This document shows, piece after piece, positions 40,522-49,326 of a DNA stretch of 64,000 nt. A program made the position numbers and the translations under genes. Position 1 is the first letter of the stretch, and every line of letters starts with the position of its first letter. The notes beneath the pieces are model-generated. The model was not told the origin of the DNA. It saw only the letters and a program-made list of their open reading frames with translations, and searched no databases. The stretch is taken from positions 355,149 through 419,148 of the forward strand of contig NZ_BMGT01000003.1 in assembly GCF_014640335.1 (NCBI RefSeq), read 5' to 3'. The stretch comes from Edaphobacter dinghuensis (GTDB lineage Bacteria; Acidobacteriota; Terriglobia; Terriglobales; Acidobacteriaceae).

Positions 40522-41421
40522 ATGCCGGAACTTCCAACGATTTCATGTCTCCAGGCGTTTGAAAGCGTCGCGCGTCACGGAAGTATTACTCGCGCCTCCG
40601 TAGAGCTGAGTCTGACGCAGAGTGCCGTGAGCCGCCAAATCCATCAGTTGGAGTCGTTGCTCGACGTCTCCTTGTTTGAGCGTGTGCGTCAAAGAGTTGT
40701 CATTACAGATGCAGGGAAGCTTTATCTGAACGACGTTAGTCGAGTGATGTCCGGCTTGAAGGATGCAACGAGCAGGATCATGGCATGCGGCGGAAAGACG
40801 AATCTTCTGAACCTAGCTGTTTTGCCGACCTTTGCTACTCGGTGGCTGATGCCCAGGCTCAATGATTTTCTTGAGAAGCATCCTGGCGTCACGATCAATC
40901 TCGCCACCCGGCTTGTGCCATTCGATTTTGGAATGGAGCCATTTGATGCGGGTATTCATTATGGCTCGCCAGACTGGCCGGGAGCGGTGGCGCATCATCT
41001 GGTAGACGAGGTGACGGTGCCTGTCTGCAGTCCAAAACTGAAGGAGGCGCAGCGTATTCGGAGGCCAGCTGATCTGGCTCGCGCGGTCCTGCTGCATCAG
41101 ACGACTCGTACCGAAGCATGGACAGAGTGGTTTCAGATGACAGGTGTAGACAGCCCGCAGGCGCTTCGCGGACCTCGGTTTGAGCAGTTCGCAATGATCA
41201 CACAGGCCGCAATCTGCGATTTAGGAGTGGCACTGCTGCCGAAGCTTCTAATCGAAGAGGAGCTAACTTCGGGCAAATTGGTATTACTGTTTGATCGGCC
41301 TCTTCGAAGCGCGAATGCCTACTATCTTGTCGTGCCTGAGTCGAAGACTTCCGCTATCCTTCCGGCCGCCTTTGCGCAATGGATCATCGGCCAGGCGAAA
41401 TCAGGCAGCAAAGAATCGTGA
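40522..41421 (+). CDS. LysR family regulator (GcvA-like)
   Basis: A 299-residue LysR-type transcription factor. The N-terminal winged helix-turn-helix (residues 8-65) reads LQAFESVARHGSITRASVELSLTQSAVSRQIHQLE, and the effector-binding domain follows from about 90. The C-terminal part (GVALLPKLLIEEELTSGKLVLLF) resembles the GcvA group. As it is divergent from hglS and the ALDH7-type gene, the expected role is activation of the lysine-degradation operon in response to a pathway intermediate such as 2-oxoadipate or 2-aminoadipate; this is inferred from position. Confidence 0.92.
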   Translation: MPELPTISCLQAFESVARHGSITRASVELSLTQSAVSRQIHQLESLLDVSLFERVRQRVVITDAGKLYLNDVSRVMSGLKDATSRIMACGGKTNLLNLAVLPTFATRWLMPRLNDFLEKHPGVTINLATRLVPFDFGMEPFDAGIHYGSPDWPGAVAHHLVDEVTVPVCSPKLKEAQRIRRPADLARAVLLHQTTRTEAWTEWFQMTGVDSPQALRGPRFEQFAMITQAAICDLGVALLPKLLIEEELTSGKLVLLFDRPLRSANAYYLVVPESKTSAILPAAFAQWIIGQAKSGSKES

Positions 41422-41635
41422 GAAAAATAAGATGGTTATGAGAAAGTTTCATGAGATATTGATAAAACATTGATATCCAGTATCACGTTTTGAATGCTAG
41501 TGTTTGACTTCATCATCAGCATGTCTCGTAGCGGAGAGCGGATGATATCGATCATTTTGCTTCCTGTTGAGAATAAAGATCGTGCTTTGACACATGTTTT
41601 GCTGACTTCCAGATTTTCTTGAAGAGGTTCCCGGC

Positions 41636-44600
41636 ATGCGATTCAAGCTTCTCGTACTGGCTTCCTTTTGTACCCTGTTTCTTTTCCCTGGTCATGACAT
41701 CGCCTGGAGTCAGGCAACGACGTCTTTGGGCGGACACGTAACGGACGCGGGCGGCGCATCGATTGCCGGAGCGAGTGTCAAGCTCACACGCACCGCAACC
41801 ACCACAGTTCGCGAGACCACAACAAATAAAAATGGAGAGTACCAGTTCTCGCAAGTCGCTCCGGGCCGCTATGAGTTGACGATTGCTTCGCAGGGATTCG
41901 CGACGGAGAAGCAGACTGCGATCGATCTTTTGGTTAGCCAGCCAGCGACCATCAATGTCTCACTTGCTGTTGCGAGCGTTACTTCGGACGTCACGGTAAA
42001 CGCAGCCGTTCAGCCGATCCTGAATACAACCGACGCTACATTGGGCAATGCGTTCACTGGTCAGCAGATTGAAAATCTCCCCAGCGAGGCCAGAAACGTT
42101 CCGGACCTGCTTAGCCTTCAGCCTGGCGTGACGTTTCTGGGGCGCACCGATACCGATACAGGGACGCAGTCGAACGGAAATACAAGCACCGACTCGCGCA
42201 GCGGTTCAACAAATGGAGGACGCTCCGACCAGGCCAACATCACCCTGGACGGTATCGACGTCAACGACATCAACAATGGCTATGCCTTTACCAGCGTGCT
42301 TCGCGTGTCACAGGATGCGATTGCCGAGTTTCGTGTGACGACGAGCAATCCGAATGCTGAAGAGGGGCGTTCGTCGGGCGCGCAAATTGCTCTGGTCACA
42401 AAGAGCGGAACGAACTCGCTTCATGGTGTCGTCTACGCTTACAACCGCAATAATCTGTTCCATGCGAATGACTTCTTCAATAAACAGACGCAGGCTAATG
42501 AGGGGCTGCCCAATGTGCCCTTGAAGCTGATTCGCAATGTTTTTGGTGCTTCGGTAGGCGGACCGATTAAGAAGAACACCGCGTTCTTCTTTCTCAACTA
42601 CGAAGGCCGTCGAGACACACAAGGCTTTACCTCCAATAGCGACATCGTTCCGACACCGAGTTTTCGGGCTGGCAATCTGCAATATGTTTGTACTGGCGCC
42701 GCTAAGTGTCCTGCCAGCGGCGTATTTTTGCTCACTCCATCTGATCTTCAAAGTATGGATCCACAAGGAATCGGTGTGAATACAGCTGTCCTTGCGTTGA
42801 TGAATACCTATCCCAACGGTAACAATCTGTCGCTGGGAGACGGACTCAATACAGAAGGCTACAGCTTTTCCTACAATACGCAGCGCAGCTATAACGCCTA
42901 TACAGGGCGGCTAGACTGGGACATCAGAGGCAATGGGAAGCATACGGTCTTTTGGCGTGGCAACTTGCAGAATGACCATGAGCCCGGCGGACCGCAGTTT
43001 CCAGGACAGCCGGGAAGCAACACGCTATTGACCAACAGTAAAGGATTCGCCGCGGGCTATACGGCTTTGTTCACTGACAACCTGGTCAATAACCTTGCGT
43101 TTGGCCTCACCCGGCAAGGGCTAAGTAATGCAGGCCTTTTATCCGGTCCATATGTAACGCTCCAAGATCTTAGTTCGCTACAGGCCACCACTTCCTCCAA
43201 CTACACTATTGCACCGGTGTACAACCTGACGGATAACCTCTCTTGGACGAAGCACAGTCACAATCTGGCATTTGGAACCAATATTCGCTTCATCGATGAT
43301 CGCAGTTCGAGCAATCAGCTCTCGTACTCCAATGCGACTGGCACCTATCAATACCTCAACCCTGGAACGATAGCGGGTAGCGGTGGAGCCTTTGATGCGG
43401 ATGCCTATCCAGCTCTTTATCCTCAGGTAGCCGGGAATGCTAAAACCAATTACAACAGCGCGGTGATGGCCGCTGTTGGAATTATCAATGTCGGAAATAT
43501 CACGTACAATAACACGAAGAACGGCACGACGTTACCTGTCGGCGCTCCTGTGAGCCGCGACTATCGGTGGAACGAATATGAGCTTTACGCACAGGATACG
43601 TGGAAGGCACTGAAAGACCTAAGTATCACCTATGGTTTGCGCTACTCGTATCTTCAGGTGCCTGCAGAGACGAGCGGAACGCAGGTAGGCGTGTGTCAGA
43701 TAGTCGGCAACGAGTGTGCACCCGGCGCGTTTTCGCTGACCAAGTTTGTCAATCAGAGCGCACAGCTTGCAGCATCGGGTCAGTCAGCCAGTGGAGCAGG
43801 CGAGCTCGGTTTCCCCATCAATGGCCGATATAACGGCAAGCCGGATTATTGGACGCCGGAGAAAGGTAATATCGGACCGCGAATTGCCCTTGCTTATTCG
43901 CCAACGCCAGACTCTGGTTTTCTAAAAAAGTTGTTGGGTACGGGCCAGACCAGTATTCGCGCTGGCTACTCTCTTGTGTACGATCATTTCGGCGCGGCCA
44001 TCGTCAATAACTTTGATACCGAAGGATCGTTTGGCCTTTCGACGACGCTACAGACCAGCGCTGGAGTGCTGAAGGCCGGGACTGCGCCACGCTTTACGGG
44101 AGTAAACAATGTTCCGCAAAGCCTGTTGCCGCCCGCGCCTGCCGTCGGCTTCCCGGGTATTCCCGTTCGTAGCGGGCCAACGAGTGGTGCCATCTACTGG
44201 TCACAGGATTCGGCGATTAAGACACCTTATGCGCACGTCGTCGACTTTTCGATTGCCCGCGAGATTCGTAATGGCTCCTCACTGGAGGTGACATACGTGG
44301 GACGCTTCGGACATCGCCTGCTAGAGCAGGAAGACGTAGCGATGCCTACCAACCTGGCTGCTGCTGGAACCACTTATTTTGCTGCGGCGAAACAGATGTC
44401 ACTGCTTGCTCGTCAAAACGGAGGCAATGGTGTCGACGTTTCGACGGTGCAGCCCATTGCCTATTGGGAGACACTGTTTGGCGCGCTGGATGGACAGGAC
44501 ATTGGATTTGGTCCTGGATTTACAGCGACACAGAATATCTACCAGCTTTACCAGCAGAATCTTTATAACGAAGCCAACGCGCTGTATGCGCTGGATATGC

Positions 44601-45460
44601 CCGACACGACCACGGGCGCTGGGATCAATCCGAATCAGCTGTATCCTTCGAACCGTTTCTACCACGACCAGTTCTCTGCGCTCTATGCCTGGAGATCGAT
44701 CGGCAATTCAAACTATAACGCTCTTGAGGTCGTCTATCGCCAGCGCTTTGGTCTTGGCCTGCAGGCAGATTTCAACTACACCTTTTCGAAGTCTCTCGAT
44801 GCGACTTCACAGGCGGAACGGCTGGGCTCCTCTGGTGGTATCAACAACGCACAGATCTTCAATACGTGGAATCCAAACCAGCTTTATGGCCCGTCGGACT
44901 ACGATCTGCGGCACCAAATTAATACGAACTATATATGGGACCTGCCGTTCGGCCGGGGCAAGCGGTTTGCGTCTTCGATCGGCAGGTTTGCTGATGAGCT
45001 GATTGGCGGATGGCAGACGACCGGAATTGTGCGGTGGACCAGCGGCTTTCCGTTCTCTGTGAACAATGGCAATAACTTCCCGACCAACTATGACATCCAG
45101 GGGTTTGCGACGCAGATAGCCAAGATTCCGAAGGGTCGCGGGAAGCTGAATCAGCAGTTTTCGAACCCTGCCGCAGTCTTTGCCGCTTTCGACTTTGCGT
45201 TGCCAGGCGAGTCGGGATCGCGAAACGTTCTTCGAGGCGATGGATACTTTGAAGAAGATGCCGGACTGGGAAAGACGTTTCCCATCAAAGACAGCATGCG
45301 AGTTAAGGCTGGCATAGAAGTATTCAATGTGACCAACAGTGTGCGCTTCGACGCGCACTCGGTCTCGGCAAGGATCGACAATCCAAATGGCTTTGGGACG
45401 GCTACGACGGCGTTAACGAATCCTCGGCTGGCGCAGTTTTATGCGCGCTTTGAATTTTAG
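41636..45460 (+). CDS. TonB-dependent receptor, Oar-like, large
   Basis: A 1274-residue outer-membrane receptor. Signal peptide to about residue 26 (HDIAWSQ), then a carboxypeptidase-regulatory-like domain (GGHVTDAGGASIAGASVKLTR, about 31-115), a plug (IENLPSEARNVPDLLSLQPGVTFLG, about 145-300), and a beta barrel with the expected terminal ...RFEF. The insert around residues 180-200 is Ser/Thr/Asn-rich. The ligand is unknown; the position between a lysine-catabolism operon and an aminotransferase suggests peptide or amino-acid-derived nutrient uptake. GAAGAGG precedes the ATG, and TTGACA at 41587 could be its -35 element although the -10 is poor. Confidence 0.92.
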   Translation: MRFKLLVLASFCTLFLFPGHDIAWSQATTSLGGHVTDAGGASIAGASVKLTRTATTTVRETTTNKNGEYQFSQVAPGRYELTIASQGFATEKQTAIDLLVSQPATINVSLAVASVTSDVTVNAAVQPILNTTDATLGNAFTGQQIENLPSEARNVPDLLSLQPGVTFLGRTDTDTGTQSNGNTSTDSRSGSTNGGRSDQANITLDGIDVNDINNGYAFTSVLRVSQDAIAEFRVTTSNPNAEEGRSSGAQIALVTKSGTNSLHGVVYAYNRNNLFHANDFFNKQTQANEGLPNVPLKLIRNVFGASVGGPIKKNTAFFFLNYEGRRDTQGFTSNSDIVPTPSFRAGNLQYVCTGAAKCPASGVFLLTPSDLQSMDPQGIGVNTAVLALMNTYPNGNNLSLGDGLNTEGYSFSYNTQRSYNAYTGRLDWDIRGNGKHTVFWRGNLQNDHEPGGPQFPGQPGSNTLLTNSKGFAAGYTALFTDNLVNNLAFGLTRQGLSNAGLLSGPYVTLQDLSSLQATTSSNYTIAPVYNLTDNLSWTKHSHNLAFGTNIRFIDDRSSSNQLSYSNATGTYQYLNPGTIAGSGGAFDADAYPALYPQVAGNAKTNYNSAVMAAVGIINVGNITYNNTKNGTTLPVGAPVSRDYRWNEYELYAQDTWKALKDLSITYGLRYSYLQVPAETSGTQVGVCQIVGNECAPGAFSLTKFVNQSAQLAASGQSASGAGELGFPINGRYNGKPDYWTPEKGNIGPRIALAYSPTPDSGFLKKLLGTGQTSIRAGYSLVYDHFGAAIVNNFDTEGSFGLSTTLQTSAGVLKAGTAPRFTGVNNVPQSLLPPAPAVGFPGIPVRSGPTSGAIYWSQDSAIKTPYAHVVDFSIAREIRNGSSLEVTYVGRFGHRLLEQEDVAMPTNLAAAGTTYFAAAKQMSLLARQNGGNGVDVSTVQPIAYWETLFGALDGQDIGFGPGFTATQNIYQLYQQNLYNEANALYALDMPDTTTGAGINPNQLYPSNRFYHDQFSALYAWRSIGNSNYNALEVVYRQRFGLGLQADFNYTFSKSLDATSQAERLGSSGGINNAQIFNTWNPNQLYGPSDYDLRHQINTNYIWDLPFGRGKRFASSIGRFADELIGGWQTTGIVRWTSGFPFSVNNGNNFPTNYDIQGFATQIAKIPKGRGKLNQQFSNPAAVFAAFDFALPGESGSRNVLRGDGYFEEDAGLGKTFPIKDSMRVKAGIEVFNVTNSVRFDAHSVSARIDNPNGFGTATTALTNPRLAQFYARFEF

Positions 45461-45791
45461 AAGTGCTGTTTTCGATATGGAAGGCCGCACGCGAAGAAAT
45501 GCGAATATGATGAGTTGGCGATACGAATGGGAGGGATGATGATGCGAAGGACCATTGCAAATATCCCGACGACCAACTTATCCGGCATGCTTCAGAGAAC
45601 ACGCACGCCTTTCCGTGTTCTCCCCAGCAGTAACAGGCCTAATCTCTTCTCCGGTGATTAGCAGCGGTTCATCGCGTTAGATGTGTTGGCCCAGCTCCAC
45701 GGCTGCGTCCTTCTCTCAAGGAAGGCGGTAGCTGTGTTGGAGGGGACGATGAGACACCGACCGCATCGCTGACCCGAAGGAGAGTTCCTCC
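45461..45791. other. Intergenic region with possible small ORF and hairpin
   Basis: 331 nt. A 41-codon frame (ATG 45536 to stop 45661, GGGAGG upstream; sequence includes ANIPTTNLSGMLQRTRTP) is possible but has no recognised homology. GAGAACACG (45596-45604) pairs with CGTGTTCTC to form a 9-bp hairpin inside it. The last 30 nt provide the aminotransferase ribosome site (AAGGAGAG). Nothing else supported. Confidence 0.35.
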
Positions 45792-47189
45792 ATGAATAGT
45801 TCGACTCTTAGCTCGACGCACAAGATTGTGCCCGTTGCCTCTACCGAGACCCATGCCAGATTCGGCCCGAAGCTTACAAATTCTCTGCCGGGCCCTCTAG
45901 CGCAAAAGATCGTTGCCGACGACAACCGCCTGCTTTCGCCAAGTTATACCCGGGGCTATCCTCTGGTCGTAAAACGTGGGCGTGGCTGCAGAATTGAAGA
46001 TGTTGATGGCAATGAGTTTCTTGATTTCACCGCAGGCATCGCAGTGAACTCGACCGGCCATTGCCACCCGGAGATAGTTAAGGCGATCCAGGATCAGGCC
46101 GCAGAGCTGATCCACATGTCGGGCACGGACTTTTACTACGACCTGATGCCGCGTGTTGCGCAACGGCTCTCAGCCATTGCGCCTATGCCTGGACCGCACC
46201 GCTTTTACTTCGGGAACTCCGGCGCAGAGGCAGTTGAGTGTGCAATGAAACTGGCTCGCTACCATACCGGGCGCCAGAACATCATCAGCTTCTTCGGAAG
46301 CTTTCATGGACGAACCATGGGCGCGCTTTCGCTGACGGCTTCCAAGCCTCAACAAAAGCGGCGCTTTGCTCCATTCGTTCCTGGCGTTACGCACGTGCGT
46401 TATCCCTATGCATATCGCGGATGCAGCGGCGGACCTCAGGCAGAAGAGGAGTTTGGGCTTGGCTGCGCGCGGTTCATTGAGGAGAAGTTATTCAAGACCA
46501 CATTGCCGCCTGAAGAGGTTGCGGCGATCTTTGTCGAGCCGATTCAGGGCGAGGGTGGTTATGTCGTAGCGCCTAATGCATTTCTTTATGAGATTCGGCG
46601 CATCTGCGATCGATATGGAATCATGATGGTCGTCGATGAGGTCCAATCGGGCGCAGGCAGAACAGGCAAGTGGTGGGCGATTGAGCACTCGGGTGTCGAG
46701 CCGGATATTGTTTGCATTGCGAAAGGGATTGCATCGGGAATGCCGCTCGGCATCTGCATGTCAAAAGCAGAGGTGATGGATTGGGTGCCCGGCTCGCATG
46801 CGAGTACATTCGGCGGCAATCCTCTTTGCCTTTCTGCGGCGCTTGCGACAATGGATATTATTGAGCGCGAGGCGATGGCGAACGCTGCTTCTGTTGGTGC
46901 GAAGGCATTGGCCCGCTTGAGGACGTGGATCGACAGATACGAAATTGTTGGCGATGTTCGGGGTCGTGGGCTGATGATCGGCATCGAGATCGTAAAGGAC
47001 AAGCAATCGCGTACGCCGGTTGGGTCGATAAGAGATCGCATCGTCGAATTAGCGTTTGGGAGCGGGTTGTTGCTGCTTGGCTGTGGAGAGACAACGATCA
47101 GGCTTTGCCCGCCGCTCATCGTCAAACAGGAAGAGGTCGATGTGGCACTCGATACCCTGGAAGAGTGCATTGCCGCAGCGATGGAGTAG
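45792..47189 (+). CDS. Class III (acetylornithine-type) aminotransferase, lysine/ornithine-like
   Basis: A PLP-dependent fold-type I aminotransferase, 465 residues. It has the class III pattern: SPSYTRGYPLVVKRGRGCRIEDVDGNEFLDF (about 50-80), YFGNSGAEAVECAMKLARYHTGR, FHGRTMGALSLTASKP, the Asp of VDEVQSGAGRTGKWW and the PLP Lys in IAKGIASGMPLG. It resembles the acetylornithine aminotransferase-like family that includes ornithine, lysine and amino-acid racemizing forms, so the substrate is not certain. The location downstream of the lysine operon and TonB receptor makes lysine 6-aminotransferase or 2-aminoadipate aminotransferase a good guess. Confidence 0.87.
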   Translation: MNSSTLSSTHKIVPVASTETHARFGPKLTNSLPGPLAQKIVADDNRLLSPSYTRGYPLVVKRGRGCRIEDVDGNEFLDFTAGIAVNSTGHCHPEIVKAIQDQAAELIHMSGTDFYYDLMPRVAQRLSAIAPMPGPHRFYFGNSGAEAVECAMKLARYHTGRQNIISFFGSFHGRTMGALSLTASKPQQKRRFAPFVPGVTHVRYPYAYRGCSGGPQAEEEFGLGCARFIEEKLFKTTLPPEEVAAIFVEPIQGEGGYVVAPNAFLYEIRRICDRYGIMMVVDEVQSGAGRTGKWWAIEHSGVEPDIVCIAKGIASGMPLGICMSKAEVMDWVPGSHASTFGGNPLCLSAALATMDIIEREAMANAASVGAKALARLRTWIDRYEIVGDVRGRGLMIGIEIVKDKQSRTPVGSIRDRIVELAFGSGLLLLGCGETTIRLCPPLIVKQEEVDVALDTLEECIAAAME

Positions 47190-47275
47190 GGGTAACTCAT
47201 TCCCTGAGTTATCGCATGTACTACTCTCGCATTGGTCGATTCGCCTCGGTTTTACAGGGTATAATTACGAACGAA

Positions 47276-47350
47276 GCGGGAGTAGTTCAGTGGCAGAACG
47301 TCAGCTTCCCAAGCTGAATGTCGCCGGTTCGATCCCGGTCTCCCGCTCCA
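47276..47350 (+). tRNA. tRNA-Gly (anticodon CCC)
   Basis: Acceptor GCGGGAG/CTCCCGC, D-arm with AGTTCAGTGGCAGAACG, anticodon stem TCAGC/GCTGA with loop TTCCCAA (anticodon CCC), T-arm GCCGGTTCGATCCCGGT, and encoded CCA (47348-47350). TATAAT at 47260-47265 is a perfect -10 placed for a start just before the tRNA. Confidence 0.97.
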
Positions 47351-47390
47351 AATCTCGGTAGGCAATGAAGCCTTAAATTCAGGTGCAAAG

Positions 47391-47422
47391 AAAAATGCAT
47401 CGACTCCAGTCGATGCGTTTTT
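47391..47422. terminator. Bidirectional terminator (tRNA-Gly / S41 protease)
   Basis: AAAAATGCATCGAC, loop TCCA, GTCGATGCGTTTTT: an 8-bp GC-containing core extended by A/T pairs, with T-tracts in both directions. It lies 20 nt past the protease stop and 40 nt past the tRNA. Confidence 0.87.
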
Positions 47423-47442
47423 CTTTAGTGCAAGTTGTTTTG

Positions 47443-49062
47443 TTAGCGGTTGGCCAGGGTAGTCTTCTGCGATGCCGCAAGGCGCTCTTCGAGTGCCTCC
47501 GCCTGGGGCAGGAAGCTGATCGCCTTGGCAATCTGTGGATCCCAGTCGGCGCGTACCTTCAAGCCTTCGAGTTCTCCGAACTGTGAGGTAAAGAGTTCGC
47601 TCTTGATGCTCACCTTCACCCAGTCAAGGTTACTGGCGATATCGGCATCGGTATAGTCGATTTGCTGCGACTTCAGGAAGTCCTTGAAGTCTTTCATGAC
47701 AGCATCGTCGACCACGAAGTCTTTGCTAACGGTGTGGGCTGCAAGGTAATGCTTGCTGAAGTTGAAGAATGCGTATTTCTGAACGAGTGTTCCCTGGAAG
47801 TCGTTCGCTTTGAGCTCAGGGATCGGCTCGTCGGGGGTAATACCGCCGCCGCCGTATACGGTACGACCCGAGTCGGTCAGCTTTACCTCGAGGTTGCTCT
47901 TATCGGGCTTTGCCGCGTCGTCGCGGACGTAATAGTAGTCGTACAGCGACACGCCGTTGTAGTTGCGCTGAATCAGTCGGCCCGATGGCGTGTAGTAGTG
48001 ATAGGTGGTCAGCAGCAGACCAGTCTCCTGGCTGAGCTGAAAGACGGTCTGAACCAGTCCCTTGCCGAAGGTGGTCTCACCGACGATCAGGGCGCGGTCA
48101 TGGTCCTGTAGCGCGCCCGAGACGATCTCCGCGGCAGAGGCAGTATTGCGATTGACGAGAACGACGATGGGGTACTTCTTGCCTTGTTCGCCGTTGGCTA
48201 CCCGGTAGACCTGGTCTGGAAAGGCGCGCCCTTTCTGCGAGACGACGATCTGCCCCTTTTGCAGGAACTTATCGGCCATGCCGACCGCTTCGTTCAGCAG
48301 GCCGCCCGGATTGCCGCGTAGGTCGATGACAAGACCATTCATGTCGCCGAGTCTATCGAGTGCATCTCCAACCTCGCGGCTCGTGGTCTCCATAAAGCTG
48401 GTGACGTGAATGTAGCCAATGCCAGGCCGGATCATGAAAGCGAGATCAACCGACGGGCGGGAGACCTCTTCGCGGACCAGATCGAAGACGAGCGGCTTGG
48501 GGGTGCCCTCTCGCTGCATGGTGACCGAGACATGTGTGTTACGCGGCCCCTTCAGAAGAGAGGCGACGGCTGTCGAATCCATGCCGTCGGTGGACTTTCC
48601 ATCGACGCTGATGATGACGTCGCCGGGGCGGATGCCGGCTTTATAAGCCGGAGCGCCGTCAAAAGGAGTGAGAACGACAATCTTCAGTCCATTCTTTGCG
48701 GTCGGATCGGGCTGCGGCTGAATCGCCATGCCGACGCCGTAATATTTGCCGTGCTGATCTTCGCGCATCTGGGCGAAGGCCTTGGGGTCCTGGAAGCTGG
48801 AGTGGGGGTCAAGCGTATGCAGCATTCCTGGAATTGCACCGTCATAGATGGCTTTGTCGACCTTGTCGGAGTCGAGATGTTCGGCGTAGTTCTGTTCCAC
48901 CAGAGCATAGACGTTGGTGAAGGAGTGCAGGGAGTCGCGAAGCGTGGACTCGTCGGTCGCCGACTGGGCATCGACCTTCTGGTTGATAAATGTGCCGAGC
49001 ACGGCGCAACTGGCCAGAAAGAGGGTGGCGATAAAGAGTGCGCGGCGGGTGCGTGGAGCCAT
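47443..49062 (-). CDS. S41 family carboxyl-terminal processing protease
   Basis: A periplasmic PDZ-protease of the CtpA type that trims C-termini of exported proteins. 539 residues: N-terminal anchor helix (ALFIATLFLASCAVLGTFI, about 8-26), a PDZ domain (about 110-195, GIRPGDVIISVDGKS), and the catalytic S41 domain with GYIHVTSF, VIDLRGNPGG, nucleophile Ser309 in NRNTASAAEI and Lys334 in FGKGLVQ. The C-terminal tail is about 100 residues of helix-rich sequence after YYTPSGRLIQ. It is divergent from the SurA-like gene, a neighbourhood consistent with envelope protein quality control. Confidence 0.93.
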   Translation of the reverse strand: MAPRTRRALFIATLFLASCAVLGTFINQKVDAQSATDESTLRDSLHSFTNVYALVEQNYAEHLDSDKVDKAIYDGAIPGMLHTLDPHSSFQDPKAFAQMREDQHGKYYGVGMAIQPQPDPTAKNGLKIVVLTPFDGAPAYKAGIRPGDVIISVDGKSTDGMDSTAVASLLKGPRNTHVSVTMQREGTPKPLVFDLVREEVSRPSVDLAFMIRPGIGYIHVTSFMETTSREVGDALDRLGDMNGLVIDLRGNPGGLLNEAVGMADKFLQKGQIVVSQKGRAFPDQVYRVANGEQGKKYPIVVLVNRNTASAAEIVSGALQDHDRALIVGETTFGKGLVQTVFQLSQETGLLLTTYHYYTPSGRLIQRNYNGVSLYDYYYVRDDAAKPDKSNLEVKLTDSGRTVYGGGGITPDEPIPELKANDFQGTLVQKYAFFNFSKHYLAAHTVSKDFVVDDAVMKDFKDFLKSQQIDYTDADIASNLDWVKVSIKSELFTSQFGELEGLKVRADWDPQIAKAISFLPQAEALEERLAASQKTTLANR

Positions 49063-49326
49063 TAGCTTGAATTACCTCAAAAAAGCGGGAAACAGTGCTC
49101 AATATCTACGCAAAGGAATGCGTACTATGGGCGCGCCCTCTTTGGACGGAGTATAGCATCGGGGGGTGAGCGGCTGCTGGCGATAAAGAGGATTCGCTAG
49201 ATAGGTGCAGGACAGTTAGAATGGGGAGCGGATACCGTCCAATGCTGCCCGGAGTCAAAACAAGCAGTGCTGGCACCCGTGCGATGGCCGAGCCTCGCGA
49301 ATGTTAACTTGAAGATACGAGTGACG

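Noticed and set aside
45700-45800. Possible riboswitch before the class III aminotransferase
   Set aside because: I looked for lysine or glycine riboswitch consensus features; only a weak SD-sequestering hairpin (GGAG/CTCC) is present.
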